Shown here in pieces: positions 46,287 to 54,974 of a stretch of DNA of 59,937 nt. A program made the translations under genes and the position numbers. The DNA is taken from positions 1 to 59,937 of the forward strand of contig JAEXXY010000035.1 in NCBI GenBank assembly GCA_023451855.1. The letters are read 5' to 3'. Below the pieces are notes generated by a model. The model saw nothing but the letters and a program-made list of their open reading frames with translations. It was not told the DNA's origin and searched no databases. The DNA is from Actinomycetes bacterium (GTDB lineage: Bacteria > Actinomycetota > Actinomycetes > Actinomycetales > Dermatophilaceae). Within the stretch, counting starts at the first letter, position 1, and each line of letters opens with the position of its first letter.

Positions 46287-46718
46287 ATGACAGCAGCTGA
46301 CCGTGACCGGGACGCCCGAGGTCGCGCTCGCCAGGCACGGCCTCGCGATGCCCTCGGCCGACCGCTTGCCTACGGCGCGCAAGGTGTCGAGCCGGTGTCG
46401 GAGGAGCCCTTGCCTCCTGAAGAGACGCTCACCGTGGCCCGGCAGCTCGTGGCGTCAGGTCGTCCGTTCTCCGCCCACGAGGTCCTGGAGGCGCGGTGGA
46501 AGGCGGGACCGGTCGAGGAACGGGACCTGTGGCAGGGGTTGGCGCAGGTCTGTGTCGGCATGACTCATGCGGCTCGTGGGAATCGGGTTGGCGCAGAACG
46601 GCTTTTCGATCGCGCTGCGGGCCGGCTGGCGGCGTTCGCTGCAACCGGACGACGGAGTTATGGCGTTGACCTGGAAGCGGTCGTGCGGAGCGCACGAGGT
46701 CACGTCGGAAGGTTTTAG
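46287..46718 (+). CDS. DUF309 domain-containing protein
   Basis: A 143-aa protein of DUF309. The signature SAHEVLEARWKAG, followed by ERDLWQGLAQVCVGMTHAAR, is intact. It is a small all-helical protein with a conserved His-Glu-Glu-Trp surface of unknown function. Confidence 0.88.
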   Translation: MTAADRDRDARGRARQARPRDALGRPLAYGAQGVEPVSEEPLPPEETLTVARQLVASGRPFSAHEVLEARWKAGPVEERDLWQGLAQVCVGMTHAARGNRVGAERLFDRAAGRLAAFAATGRRSYGVDLEAVVRSARGHVGRF

Positions 46719-46928
46719 GCACAGGCCACGACGCGGCGATGTGAGGCGGCGGGGGCGTTAGGGCCCGGCAGCCGCCTCGTCTCTGAGCGGTGGCGGAATC
46801 GAGTCACGAGAAGCATCAGGCGCTCGGTGGCCTTCGTGCAAGAACTCCTGCTCCGGGGTAGGGACGTCGCGACACAACCCGACGACGCATCTCGGCCACG
46901 GCCACTGCGCCACCAGAAAGGGAACCGC

Positions 46929-47378
46929 ATGTCCGGAGTCATCACTCTGATCAAAGACGACCACCGCAAGCTCGAGTCGGTCTTCAAGCAGCTTGAGTCG
47001 GCGGAGCCCGAGCAGGTGCCTGAACTGCTTAAGCAGGTCGCCGAACTGCTGATCCCTCATTCCAAGGCCGAGGAGGAAGTCGTCTACCCGGCGATCAAGG
47101 CCGCGGCCCCGGACGAGAGCGAAGACATCGACGACGGGCTCGCGGAGCACCACCATGTCGAGGCCACGCTCGAGCAGCTCCTTTCATCAGACCCCAGCGC
47201 CCCCGGGGTCGACGGCCTCATCGCCGCCATGATCGGTGAGGTCCGTCATCACGTCGAGGAGGAAGAAGAGGAAATCCTTCCGGCTTTCGCCGACGCCGTG
47301 AGCAACCAAGACCTCGGTGAGCTCGGAGAGCGCTTCACCGCCGCCAAGGACCGCGCTCTCGCGCAGCGGCGGTCCTGA
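46929..47378 (+). CDS. Hemerythrin domain-containing protein
   Basis: A 149-aa single-domain hemerythrin. The di-iron ligands come from IKDDHRKLESVF, LLIPHSKAEEEVVYPAI, LAEHHHVEATL and VRHHVEEEEEEILPAF. AGAAAGGGA precedes ATG 46929. It probably acts in oxygen or reactive-nitrogen sensing/scavenging. Confidence 0.93.
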   Translation: MSGVITLIKDDHRKLESVFKQLESAEPEQVPELLKQVAELLIPHSKAEEEVVYPAIKAAAPDESEDIDDGLAEHHHVEATLEQLLSSDPSAPGVDGLIAAMIGEVRHHVEEEEEEILPAFADAVSNQDLGELGERFTAAKDRALAQRRS

Positions 47379-47586
47379 CGCGCCGCCTGGTAGCGCCGCG
47401 CTCAAGAGTGGAGCCAGCCTTCGTCCTGGCACCAGGTGACTGAAGGCCAGCCAAGCTCCCGTGACAGCAGCCGTCGAGAGCGCGGCGCTGGGGGAGCGGG
47501 GTGGTGGTCCGGACCCGTGCGACCGCCACCCCGCCACCCATGACCCACCCTCGCCGTGAGGCTGAGCCCCCCCGTTCCGGCCCGTG
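47379..47586. other. Short intergenic region
   Basis: 208 nt between convergent genes. Open frames are shadows. No clear hairpin terminator was found. Confidence 0.4.
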
Positions 47587-47790
47587 CTAGAAGCCGAGCT
47601 TGTCGCCGATGCCACCGAGCCCTCCGGCGCCACCGAGCAACTCCTGAGGATTGATGCCCAAGCGCCCCAGCAGGTCAGCGTGCTGATCGGTATCGACCTG
47701 GTCCGGGAGCTGGCCTTCGGCCTGTTGCGCCTTGTCCTGCTCACCGCGGCTCTTCAGGAACTCGATGATCTGCTGCTTGTCGATCTGCAT
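47587..47790 (-). CDS. Small helical protein
   Basis: A 67-aa protein: helix QIDKQQIIEFLKSRGEQDKA, an acidic link LPDQVDTDQHADLLGRLGIN, then a Gly-rich end. GAAGGAGATGAAG lies upstream, so the start is the ATG at 47790 or 47796. Similar small proteins occur in other actinobacteria; no function known. Confidence 0.72.
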   Translation of the reverse strand: MQIDKQQIIEFLKSRGEQDKAQQAEGQLPDQVDTDQHADLLGRLGINPQELLGGAGGLGGIGDKLGF

Positions 47791-48055
47791 CTTCATCTCC
47801 TTCGGTGTCCCGCTCGGTGCGGTCCTACTGCAGGTACCCACTGATGCGACGCGAGATGGCCCCCCTGACCCAACCTCCTGCTCAGCGAGCTCACGACCCA
47901 GCGGTTCGCCTTCCTTCGGTCTGAGGGCCCCGTCCGTAGCGGGGAGTCGTAACGGGGACATGGTCCGCTCGTTATTCAAAGCACTACTTGACTGTCATCG
48001 CGCAAACTGCAGCCGACAATCAGGCTGCTCCGCAGCCAATGGGAATCATCTGGAC

Positions 48056-48262
48056 ATGGACGACGAACAGACGCTGTTTGCCAATTGGATCGCCGCTCGA
48101 GACGCGTACGACGAGCACCTCCAGCGTCTGTTCATGCCCCCGACTGGTCGGAAGCCCGAACGACCCAGTCCCGAAGTGCTCGAGGAGGCCGGCCGGCTGC
48201 GGGAACTGGAAGAGGTAACTCGGCTGCGGTACTACGCGAGTCGAGGTTTGAGCGGCACCTGA
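48056..48262 (+). CDS. Small protein of unknown function
   Basis: A 68-aa acidic/charged helical protein (DDEQTLFANWIAARDAYDEH; EEAGRLRELEEVTRLRYYAS). No clear ribosome site and no relatives recognised. The coding pattern is acceptable. Confidence 0.5.
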   Translation: MDDEQTLFANWIAARDAYDEHLQRLFMPPTGRKPERPSPEVLEEAGRLRELEEVTRLRYYASRGLSGT

Positions 48263-48300
48263 CCGCAGGTCAGGCCGCCGCTCGAGGGGGTGGGAGCGAG

Positions 48301-48393
48301 GTGAAGCGGTTGTGTGAGCTCGTCGAGATCGAACGCCCGTCGTTCTACCCGTGGAAGGCCGCGGCTGTCAGACGCTTGCGACATAGACGATGA
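48301..48393 (+). pseudogene. IS3-family transposase OrfB fragment
   Basis: VKRLCELVEIERPSFYPWKAA is the characteristic N-terminus of IS3-type OrfB integrases (CELxEIxRSxFYxW). Only about 30 codons are left before a stop, without a DDE catalytic domain or recognisable OrfA, so it is a scar of a degraded insertion. Confidence 0.65.
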
Positions 48394-48646
48394 GGTGGAG
48401 GTATCCCTTTCCATCTGGCGGCCAATAGACCTGGACACTCCAGGTACTTAATTTGCCCCTTATGGCGGAATTGTCCACGCCAAGGCGCCGAAAAACGGGT
48501 GGGATCGCGTTCCGGCGGCGTTGTCGACGGTTTGTGCTGGGTACGGTCGGTCACGACCCCTACTGGGTGCCTGCAAGCCCTCCCAGATCACCGTCCGAAG
48601 GCACCTCCAGGCCGGGTTGGGGTCCTCTCACGAAAGGGTGGCCCTC
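48394..48646. other. AT-richer gap after the transposase fragment
   Basis: About 250 nt of lower GC than the neighbourhood (for example TACTTAATTTGCCCCTTATGG at 48446-48466). No gene identified. Perhaps relic of the same insertion. Confidence 0.5.
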
Positions 48647-48865
48647 ATGAGCCAATCGCTCATCACCGCCGAGATGCTGGACGACGCAGCAGAGACCCTC
48701 AAGGGTCACAAGGTCCGCAGGGGCAGGTGCAGCTGCGGCTCGACGACCCCCTCGACGGCCTCCTACCAGCGCCACCAGGCCGAGGTCGTGGCCGAGGCCA
48801 TCGCGCCAGCGCTCGTTGCCGACATCATGCAACTGGTCACGACGGTGGCCAAGGCCGCTTCGTGA
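48647..48865 (+). CDS. Small protein with CSC motif
   Basis: A 72-aa protein (SQSLITAEMLDDAAETLKGH; RGRCSCGSTTPSTASYQRHQ; AEVVAEAIAPALVADIMQLV). AAAGG precedes the ATG. The CSC pair and His could bind a metal. Resembles small orphan proteins of actinophages or mobile islands in style, but no homologue can be named. Its stop overlaps a following GTG (GTGA). Confidence 0.55.
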   Translation: MSQSLITAEMLDDAAETLKGHKVRRGRCSCGSTTPSTASYQRHQAEVVAEAIAPALVADIMQLVTTVAKAAS

Positions 48866-49050
48866 CCGAACTGGACGACCCGGCGCAGTGCCCGGTGTGC
48901 ACCTACACGCGCGCGTGTCTTGGATGGCCGGCTTGGCTGAGGCCCAGGCTCGTTCAGGCACGTGCGGACCGTTGGGCAGGTTCTCCGACTCTGCCAAGCG
49001 GCCACTCCCGGCTGGGGGTGCCACGCGCTGCCGCCCCTGGCCGCTGTTGA
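48862..49050 (+). CDS. Possible small protein with CPVC motif
   Basis: A 62-aa frame coupled by a GTGA overlap: TELDDPAQCPVCTYTRACLG then a basic C-terminus. The CPVC...C arrangement may bind zinc. Composition is poorer at the end; could be spurious. Confidence 0.35.
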   Translation: MTELDDPAQCPVCTYTRACLGWPAWLRPRLVQARADRWAGSPTLPSGHSRLGVPRAAAPGRC

Positions 49051-49099
49051 GGGCTCTCCTATGCCCGACCCGAGCCTGCCTGCTTCCCGCCGCGACGCC

Positions 49100-50062
49100 T
49101 CAGGTCCGCTTGGTCAGCAGCATGTCCTTCGACACGTTGAGGCGGACGGTGTTGTCCTCCACCGCGTCGACCTCAGTGGCGGAGACGTACGCGTCGCGGG
49201 CGAACAGACCCTTGCGGTCGACCTTGACGTAGCCGGTGCGCAGCAGGCGCGCCGCGAACGGGCGCGGCACGTCCGGCATCACGTCCGGGTCCTCGCCCTG
49301 GACGCTGATCGCCTCTGGATCACCCAGCTTGACGAACTCCACCTTGCCGACCTCCTCGCCGTTCACGTCCACGACCTTCATGCCCTCGTAGACCTTCTCG
49401 ATCGGTCCGATCCGGTCGATGGATCCGCGGTACTCGTCGTGCCGCTCGACGTCGGTGCTGCCCAGCTCGGTGAGCAGCTGCTGGGCCCGGGCCACCTCCT
49501 CCTCGGTGCCGTGGACGACCAGCAGGTAGCTGCCGGTGCGGACGAGCTCCTCGTACTTCGGGAGGTGCTTCTTGGCCACGAAGTGTCCAAGGAGGGCGCC
49601 GACCGCGCCCCCCAGAAGGGCGCCCTCCGCGGCCCCGACCGCAGCCGCCGCCAGCGGGCCCAGGACGACGAGGGTGCCAAGACCCGGGATGAAGAGCATC
49701 GCGGCACCGCTCAGGACGCCGAACAGCCCTCCCACCCAGGCTCCCGTCGCCGCGCTGGGACCCGCGACGTCACCGGTGGTGACGAACCCGCTGATCCGGA
49801 TCTCGCTCTCCATGCCGTTTCCGACGATCGAGATCCGGTCGACCGGGAAGTCCCTCTTGCCGAGCTCGATGACCGCCTCCTCGGCGGCGGCCAGGTCGGG
49901 GAAGACCGCGATGACGGCCCGATCGCCCTCGCCGACCGGACGGGAGTCGGTGGTCGGTGGATTGCTGCCGAGGGTGCGAGAGGGATCCACCTGCGTGACC
50001 AGCCGCGAGCTCGAGTCGCTGCCTGCGGGATCGGCTCCGGTCTGGGTGACGGGATCTGTCAT
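49100..50062 (-). CDS. General-stress protein with glycine-zipper and PRC-barrel-like domains
   Basis: A 320-aa protein. N-terminal part about 45-195: AVIAVFPDLAAAEEAVIELG, a glycine-zipper membrane-like helix (VGGLFGVLSGAAMLFIPGLG; GAAEGALLGGAVGALLGHF) and LLVVHGTEEEV, as in the YflT/general stress protein family. C-terminal part about 215-320: EKVYEGMKVVDVNGEEVGKV, a PRC-barrel-like/DUF2171 domain. ATG 50062 with GAGGAGGGCGTC upstream. Likely stress-inducible. Confidence 0.85.
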   Translation of the reverse strand: MTDPVTQTGADPAGSDSSSRLVTQVDPSRTLGSNPPTTDSRPVGEGDRAVIAVFPDLAAAEEAVIELGKRDFPVDRISIVGNGMESEIRISGFVTTGDVAGPSAATGAWVGGLFGVLSGAAMLFIPGLGTLVVLGPLAAAAVGAAEGALLGGAVGALLGHFVAKKHLPKYEELVRTGSYLLVVHGTEEEVARAQQLLTELGSTDVERHDEYRGSIDRIGPIEKVYEGMKVVDVNGEEVGKVEFVKLGDPEAISVQGEDPDVMPDVPRPFAARLLRTGYVKVDRKGLFARDAYVSATEVDAVEDNTVRLNVSKDMLLTKRT

Positions 50063-50579
50063 GACGCCCTCCTCGTGTGCTCCGACCCGGCCTGGCCGAC
50101 GCCGCACCGCCCGGTCACGGGCGGGCTGGCCCACCATTTCTCGTAAGTGGCACCCCTCACATCCCGTGATCAGGTGACACCGACGCTTCAGCGAAACGAG
50201 CTTGGCCCTCGTTTGACCACCTCGTACGTTGGTGAGCTCCGAATGGCGGCGCCCGCATCGCGGGAGGGCACCGAGGTTCTCGCAGGCTGCGACCGACGAC
50301 CTGGCGGGACGGCCCAGAAGTCGCGCGGCTGCCAGCCCTCGCCTCCAGCGTCTGGTTGAGCTCGGCCGGCCGGTTCAAGAGGTCGACGGAGATCGTGGCC
50401 GACGTCGTGACGCTGTCATCGTCCTCATCCCCGACGGCTCGAACGATGACGACGGCGACCCCCACAACCAACGACCGCCAGCCCTGCCAGCGCCAGCACG
50501 CCGGTGCGGGCGCGGAGGGGTCGTGCTCCGGGCGGCTGGCCTGCCCACTCACCGGTTGCGCGGATTCGTTCTTCCTGCA
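50063..50579. other. Region without a convincing gene
   Basis: About 520 nt. A minus-strand frame 50157-50552 has a hydrophobic run (SLVVGVAVVIVRAVG) and another frame 50425-50640 has LALAGLAVVGCGG, but they are out of phase and have no ribosome sites; it may be a decayed membrane-protein gene. Promoter of the stress protein is at the left end. Confidence 0.45.
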
Positions 50580-51836
50580 TCAAGTCAGTTTTCGCGTGAT
50601 GCGGTAGTGCAGGGTGAGGATCGGAAATCCGAATAACCAAAACGCGTGTTCTGCGCGTAGGGCGCCGTCTTTGACGAACACGTCGAGCTGCTCCTCGAAG
50701 CCGTGCACGGCCAGGGCAGTGAGCTCGTCGGCGGTCGTGTCGATGTAGGTGAGGTAATGCCCTGTCTGTCCGTCGTGGGCGCGGCTGGTCAGTGTGAGGC
50801 CGCGATCGGGGCGTGATTGCGGGAGCAGGGTGGCGGTGAAGCTGCCCTCCGGTACAGGGAAACCGACGCTGACGTAGCCCTGCTCCCGGTGGGTGTAGGT
50901 CGTGTAGATGCCGACCATGATCGGCTCGTCGTCGTCGGCGAACGACCTGATCCAGCCGCGCACGGATACCGCGCCGTCGACGCCGCTGACGGTGTCAATC
51001 CGGCTGCGAATCCCGCGCTGGGTCTCGCGTTGGTTCATCGGGATGCTGGCCTGGCCCAAGGGGCGCGCGACCAGGGTGCGGTACAGGAGGTAGCCGGGCC
51101 TGACCCACAGTCGCCATTGCGGGACGATGTCCAGCGCGAACCGCGTGGTGTGCTCGTAGAACTCCCGAACGAGCGGGTCGACCTGCCAGGGGTCGAACAG
51201 CGGCCCCGCCAGCGCGTCGAGGGAGGCCACGATCCCGGCGTCGGACGCGGCCGCCGTGTAATTGGCTCCCAGCTCTGCGGCCAGCTCCCGGACGTAACCG
51301 GTACCGACGTACTTCGAGCGCGCCGGACGCGGGACGACGAACGGCAGGTCGGTGGCGCTGACCCTGTCGGCCAGCAGGCTGACCTGGTGGTCACGGAAGA
51401 TCAGCGCCGACAGGCTGCGGTACGCCAGGACCGTGCTGCTCGCCACAACCGCCGCCGGCGCCGAACCGGCAGCGAGCGACTGCCCGACGACGGCTCCCAC
51501 GACTGGGCCCATCGCCACCTTCTGGGGTCGGACGCCCAGGGCGCCGACCACCACGCCGGTGGCCACGCCGACGGCCCGAGGACCCGCGGAGGTCAGTGCT
51601 CCAGCAACCCAACCGAGGGGCGCCGCCAACGCGGTACTGACCGCGATCCGCTGCCACAGCGCGGGGATCTCCCCCTCTTTCTGGCGAGCCCTGGCGACTG
51701 CCTCCGACGTGCCCAGTGCAACGGCCCCCACCACCGCGGCACCGGCCGCCGCTCGCACACCGCGGTGCGCCGTCAGCGACGCCCCGGCGAGGCCGCCGAC
51801 CGAGGCAGCGAAGCCAATGGAGGAACTGGTCGCCAT
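50580..51836 (-). CDS. Actinobacterial protein of unknown function
   Basis: A 418-aa protein. The first about 145 residues are a chain of Ala/Gly/Val-rich membrane-like helices (VGGLAGASLTAHRGVRAAAG; AVALGTSEAVA; GVATGVVVGALGV), followed by a soluble domain (YVRELAAELGANYTAAASDA; FYEHTTRFALDIVPQWRLWV; GIYTTYTHREQGYVSVGFPV). No domain recognised. Divergent from the ABC1 kinase. Confidence 0.75.
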   Translation of the reverse strand: MATSSSIGFAASVGGLAGASLTAHRGVRAAAGAAVVGAVALGTSEAVARARQKEGEIPALWQRIAVSTALAAPLGWVAGALTSAGPRAVGVATGVVVGALGVRPQKVAMGPVVGAVVGQSLAAGSAPAAVVASSTVLAYRSLSALIFRDHQVSLLADRVSATDLPFVVPRPARSKYVGTGYVRELAAELGANYTAAASDAGIVASLDALAGPLFDPWQVDPLVREFYEHTTRFALDIVPQWRLWVRPGYLLYRTLVARPLGQASIPMNQRETQRGIRSRIDTVSGVDGAVSVRGWIRSFADDDEPIMVGIYTTYTHREQGYVSVGFPVPEGSFTATLLPQSRPDRGLTLTSRAHDGQTGHYLTYIDTTADELTALAVHGFEEQLDVFVKDGALRAEHAFWLFGFPILTLHYRITRKLT

Positions 51837-52069
51837 GCGAGTGAACCTAGCCGTCACGGGCACGGGCGACAACGAAAATCCTTGCTGCGAAAGGACGCAA
51901 GCGCCCCGCCACGAGTCGCGCCCGATGTGGCCGTTTCGCGGGGGAACGCTACTGCCACTTCGCGGCGAAGGGACGCAGTTGTCGGCCCGCGTCCCGCTGG
52001 GCAACGTGAGGATCCCGTACAGCGCCTGCACGCTTAGACAGCGGCGGCGACCTGAACGCAGACTGGACT

Positions 52070-53371
52070 GTGGCCGATCTCCCCACCCGTGCCCTGGTCC
52101 GCGGCGTGCGACTGGCCGCGGTCCCGGCCGGGTTCCTGGGCCGGCGCGCCGCCGGCCTGGGCCGGCGACTCGGCGGACAACCCGCCGAGCTCGTCGCTGC
52201 CCAGGTCCAGGCAAGAACTGCCGAGCAGCTGTTCAGCGTCCTCGGCCAGCTCAAGGGCGGCGCGATGAAGGGCGGGCAGTGGCTCTCGACCATGCAGGCG
52301 GCGCTGCCGCCCGAGCTCGCTGGGCCTTACGGCGAGGCGCTGACGAGGTTGCAGGAAGCCGCCCCCGCCATGTCTGAAAGCACGGTGCATCAGGTGCTCG
52401 TCGACCACTTGGGACCGGCCTGGCGGGATCATTTCCTCACATTCGAGGACGCGCCGGCCGCCGCGGCCAGCATCGGCCAGGTGCACCGCGCGGTGTGGCG
52501 CGACGGGCGGCAGGTCGCTGTGAAAGTGCAGTACCCGCGAGCCGCGCAAGCCCTGGCAGCGGACCTTCGACAGCTCGACCGGATCGCCCCTCTGCTGCGC
52601 GTCCTGGTGCCCGGGCTCGACGCAGGCGAGCTGTTCCAGCAGCTCACCGCACGCGTCCTGGCTGAGACCGACTACGAGCAGGAAGCCGAAGCCCAGACCG
52701 CGTTCGCGTCGGCCTTTCGCGATGACCTCGACGTCACCGTCCCGGCGGTGGTGCACGTCGCCGGCCACGTGCTCGTGTCCGAGTGGATCGACGGACGTTC
52801 GGTGGCCGACCTGGCCCGCCACGGCAGCCAAGCCGACCGGGACCGTGCCGGGCTGCTGCTGTCCCGGTTCCTCCTGTCGAGCCCGCCTCGGGTCGGCCGG
52901 GTCCATGGCGATCCGCATCCCGGCAACTTCCGGCTCCTGGAGGACGGCCGCCTCGCCGTCCTCGACTTCGGCGCGACGTTGCCCGCGCCCGACTGGTCGC
53001 CGAACGTCCAGGCGGTGCTGCGCGCGGCACGGGACCGGGACACCGCGGAACTGGAGGACGTGGCGCGCCGCACGAGGCTCGTCCACGGCGAGGACGTCTC
53101 TGGCCCGGCCCTTCTCGAGCTCCTGGACCCGCTGGTGGAGCCCCTACGCAGCGAACGCTTCACCTTCGGATCGGCTTGGATGCGGTCAATCGCGACCCGA
53201 TTCTCCGACCCGCGCTCCCCCACCTCGCGAGTGCAGCGGCACCTGCACATCCCCATCCGGTATCTGCTGCTGCAACGTGTCGCGGCCGGCACCACCGGGG
53301 TGCTGTGCCAGCTCAACGCCGACGTGCCACTGGCAGCAGAGGCAAGAAGGTGGATGCCCGCGCTCACGTGA
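52070..53371 (+). CDS. ABC1/UbiB-family atypical kinase
   Basis: A 433-aa protein-kinase-like protein. Visible motifs: KxGQ (LKGGAMKGGQWLS), the Ala-rich nucleotide loop (AAAASIGQVHRA), the Lys in VAVKVQYP, the catalytic loop VHGDPHPGNF and the metal-binding LDFGA. Members act as ATPases assisting lipid-soluble isoprenoid metabolism. Start is GTG 52070. Complete length for the family. Confidence 0.93.
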   Translation: MADLPTRALVRGVRLAAVPAGFLGRRAAGLGRRLGGQPAELVAAQVQARTAEQLFSVLGQLKGGAMKGGQWLSTMQAALPPELAGPYGEALTRLQEAAPAMSESTVHQVLVDHLGPAWRDHFLTFEDAPAAAASIGQVHRAVWRDGRQVAVKVQYPRAAQALAADLRQLDRIAPLLRVLVPGLDAGELFQQLTARVLAETDYEQEAEAQTAFASAFRDDLDVTVPAVVHVAGHVLVSEWIDGRSVADLARHGSQADRDRAGLLLSRFLLSSPPRVGRVHGDPHPGNFRLLEDGRLAVLDFGATLPAPDWSPNVQAVLRAARDRDTAELEDVARRTRLVHGEDVSGPALLELLDPLVEPLRSERFTFGSAWMRSIATRFSDPRSPTSRVQRHLHIPIRYLLLQRVAAGTTGVLCQLNADVPLAAEARRWMPALT

Positions 53372-53406
53372 ATACGAACCTCGTGATGCCCTGACACCAA
53401 AGCCAC

Positions 53407-53970
53407 CTATGCGCGGGCCTCCGCGCGGGCCTCCGCGCGAGCCTGCCTCGCGGCCTGCCGCGCGGCCTGGCGCCGCGGCGGCAGAAGCTGCAGCAGGCTC
53501 AGGAAGGCGAAGACGAGGGTGTTGAAGCCGACCCAGAGGCAGAGTGCGGCGTAGCAGTCGGTGTGGAGCGTGGACGTCGCTAGGAGGATGCCGTAGGGAT
53601 ACAGGTAGGCGGCCACGGCGAAGAGCACGCCGGATCGGAGTACCGGACGTGGGACGTAGTTCCAGTCCTCGCGGGCGCCGGTGATGATCTTCCAGCCTCG
53701 CGCCGTCCCAGCGCCACGTTTCCCGAGCTCGCAGCCATGGCGTCCCTTTCGAGCCTGACCAGCCCAGTGTCGTACCGGGACGAAAGGGGCACGAGGCCCG
53801 AACCGTACGAGCCTCGGTGCACGGGTCCGCCGCAGCCACGAAGATCGCCTCGCGGCGAAGAGACCCAGATGGCCGGCTGGCGCCTCCGAGAGGTTCGGGG
53901 GTGGTCCAGCGGCGGCCTGGGTGTTCAGGCTGAGGGCGGCCCGCTCGAGCCGGGACGCCTCGTGTGTCAT
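53407..53970 (-). CDS. Two-helix membrane protein with Arg/Ala-rich C-tail
   Basis: Up to 187 aa from ATG 53970, 28 nt after the 53999 gene stop. The N-terminal half is low-complexity and basic; the second half has DWNYVPRPVLRSGVLFAVAA, two helices (about LFAVAAYLYPYGILLATST; FNTLVFAFLSLLQLL) and a basic repeat tail (RQAARQAARQARAEARAEAR). There is no ribosome site at 53970; an ATG with AAAGGGA at 53738 is in another frame, which suggests a shorter gene or a frameshift. The tail is encoded by 12-15-nt repeats. Confidence 0.45.
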   Translation of the reverse strand: MTHEASRLERAALSLNTQAAAGPPPNLSEAPAGHLGLFAARRSSWLRRTRAPRLVRFGPRAPFVPVRHWAGQARKGRHGCELGKRGAGTARGWKIITGAREDWNYVPRPVLRSGVLFAVAAYLYPYGILLATSTLHTDCYAALCLWVGFNTLVFAFLSLLQLLPPRRQAARQAARQARAEARAEARA

Positions 53971-53998
53971 CGACACGGAGGCGTCCCGGCCCAAGGGA

Positions 53999-54964
53999 CT
54001 ACTTGCCTCTGGCTCGGCCACGTACGACGGCGCCGGGTTCGAGCTGGCCGCCGCCGTAGCCTGCTTCGGCCAGTGCTTTGGGGTGGGCGAGTGGGAGGTA
54101 CTGGCCGAAGCGGACGCTTGCCGTCGCGTCCTCGGCGACCTCGACGCCACTGATCTCGCCCTCGACCATGAGTGCCGGTGCGGCGAACGTCTGCACGACG
54201 TCGGCCGGCAGGGCGAGCAGCCCGAAGCTGGCGGCCGTGATGGTGATCCGGGCTTCGCCCTCACGGAGGCCGTGGCCGGACCAGCTCTGTGCGAGCAGGC
54301 CGGCGAAGGCCTCGTCGAGCGAGTGCGTGGGGACCTCGCCGACCGTGGCGACGCCGCGGTGTACGTGGAACATCCGCGCGAGTGCGACGCCTCGCCCGTC
54401 GTCGTCGGGGTCGAAGTGGAGGTTGGTCTTCGCGCCGGGACCGATGAGGGCCAGACCTTCGGCAGCGTAGGACAGCCGCACCGTCGCCCGAGCGGGTCCG
54501 CTGTCCACCTCTTTGCCGTCCTCGTTGAGCTGGGCCCATTGGCCGAGGCTGACGTCGACGCCGGCGGCCTCGTCTCCCAGGCCGACGCGGTGGAGGAGCT
54601 CCTGGCCGTGACGGATGAGGTGCCGGGCCAGCTCGTCGCCGAGACGGAAGGTACCGTCGTCGTCGCGTTGCACCTCACTCCACTTCCGTCGCTCGTCGGG
54701 GTACGCGGCGAGCCGCTCGGCGTTGCGGGCGCGGATCGCTCCGCTCGCCGAGAACACCTCGACCTGACCGCGGTCGCTCCCCACGGCGTACCCGTGCGGC
54801 ACCTGGGCGGTGCCCTTGAGGTCGATCTGCAGCACCTCGGCGATGGCTCGCGTGGTGTCGTCGCGGTCCTTGGCACAGGGCGGCGTGTGGCTGAGCACCG
54901 GGGCGGTGGATGGGATGTCGGGCAGCTCGACCTTGAAGTCGATGTCGTTGAATGTGAGTGGCAT
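53999..54964 (-). CDS. Unknown protein paired with DUF6345
   Basis: A 321-aa soluble protein: VELPDIPSTAPVLSHTPPCA; DLKGTAQVPHGYAVGSDRGQ; LSYAAEGLALIGPGAKTNLH; FGQYLPLAHPKALAEAGYGG. No domain recognised; mixed alpha/beta, no signal peptide or membrane segment. GAGGAG lies before ATG 54964, which is only 10 nt after the DUF6345 stop. Its conserved pairing, if found in other genomes, would suggest it is a substrate, inhibitor or scaffold for the DUF6345 protein. Confidence 0.75.
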   Translation of the reverse strand: MPLTFNDIDFKVELPDIPSTAPVLSHTPPCAKDRDDTTRAIAEVLQIDLKGTAQVPHGYAVGSDRGQVEVFSASGAIRARNAERLAAYPDERRKWSEVQRDDDGTFRLGDELARHLIRHGQELLHRVGLGDEAAGVDVSLGQWAQLNEDGKEVDSGPARATVRLSYAAEGLALIGPGAKTNLHFDPDDDGRGVALARMFHVHRGVATVGEVPTHSLDEAFAGLLAQSWSGHGLREGEARITITAASFGLLALPADVVQTFAAPALMVEGEISGVEVAEDATASVRFGQYLPLAHPKALAEAGYGGGQLEPGAVVRGRARGK

Positions 54965-54974
54965 GACGCGCTCC

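Noticed and set aside
47187..47744. Minus-strand frame over the second hemerythrin
   Set aside because: Covers well-supported genes on the other strand and the small helical gene in a different frame; low-complexity translation.
48232..48554. Minus-strand frames in the transposase-scar region
   Set aside because: No motif, no ribosome site, and inconsistent codon bias.
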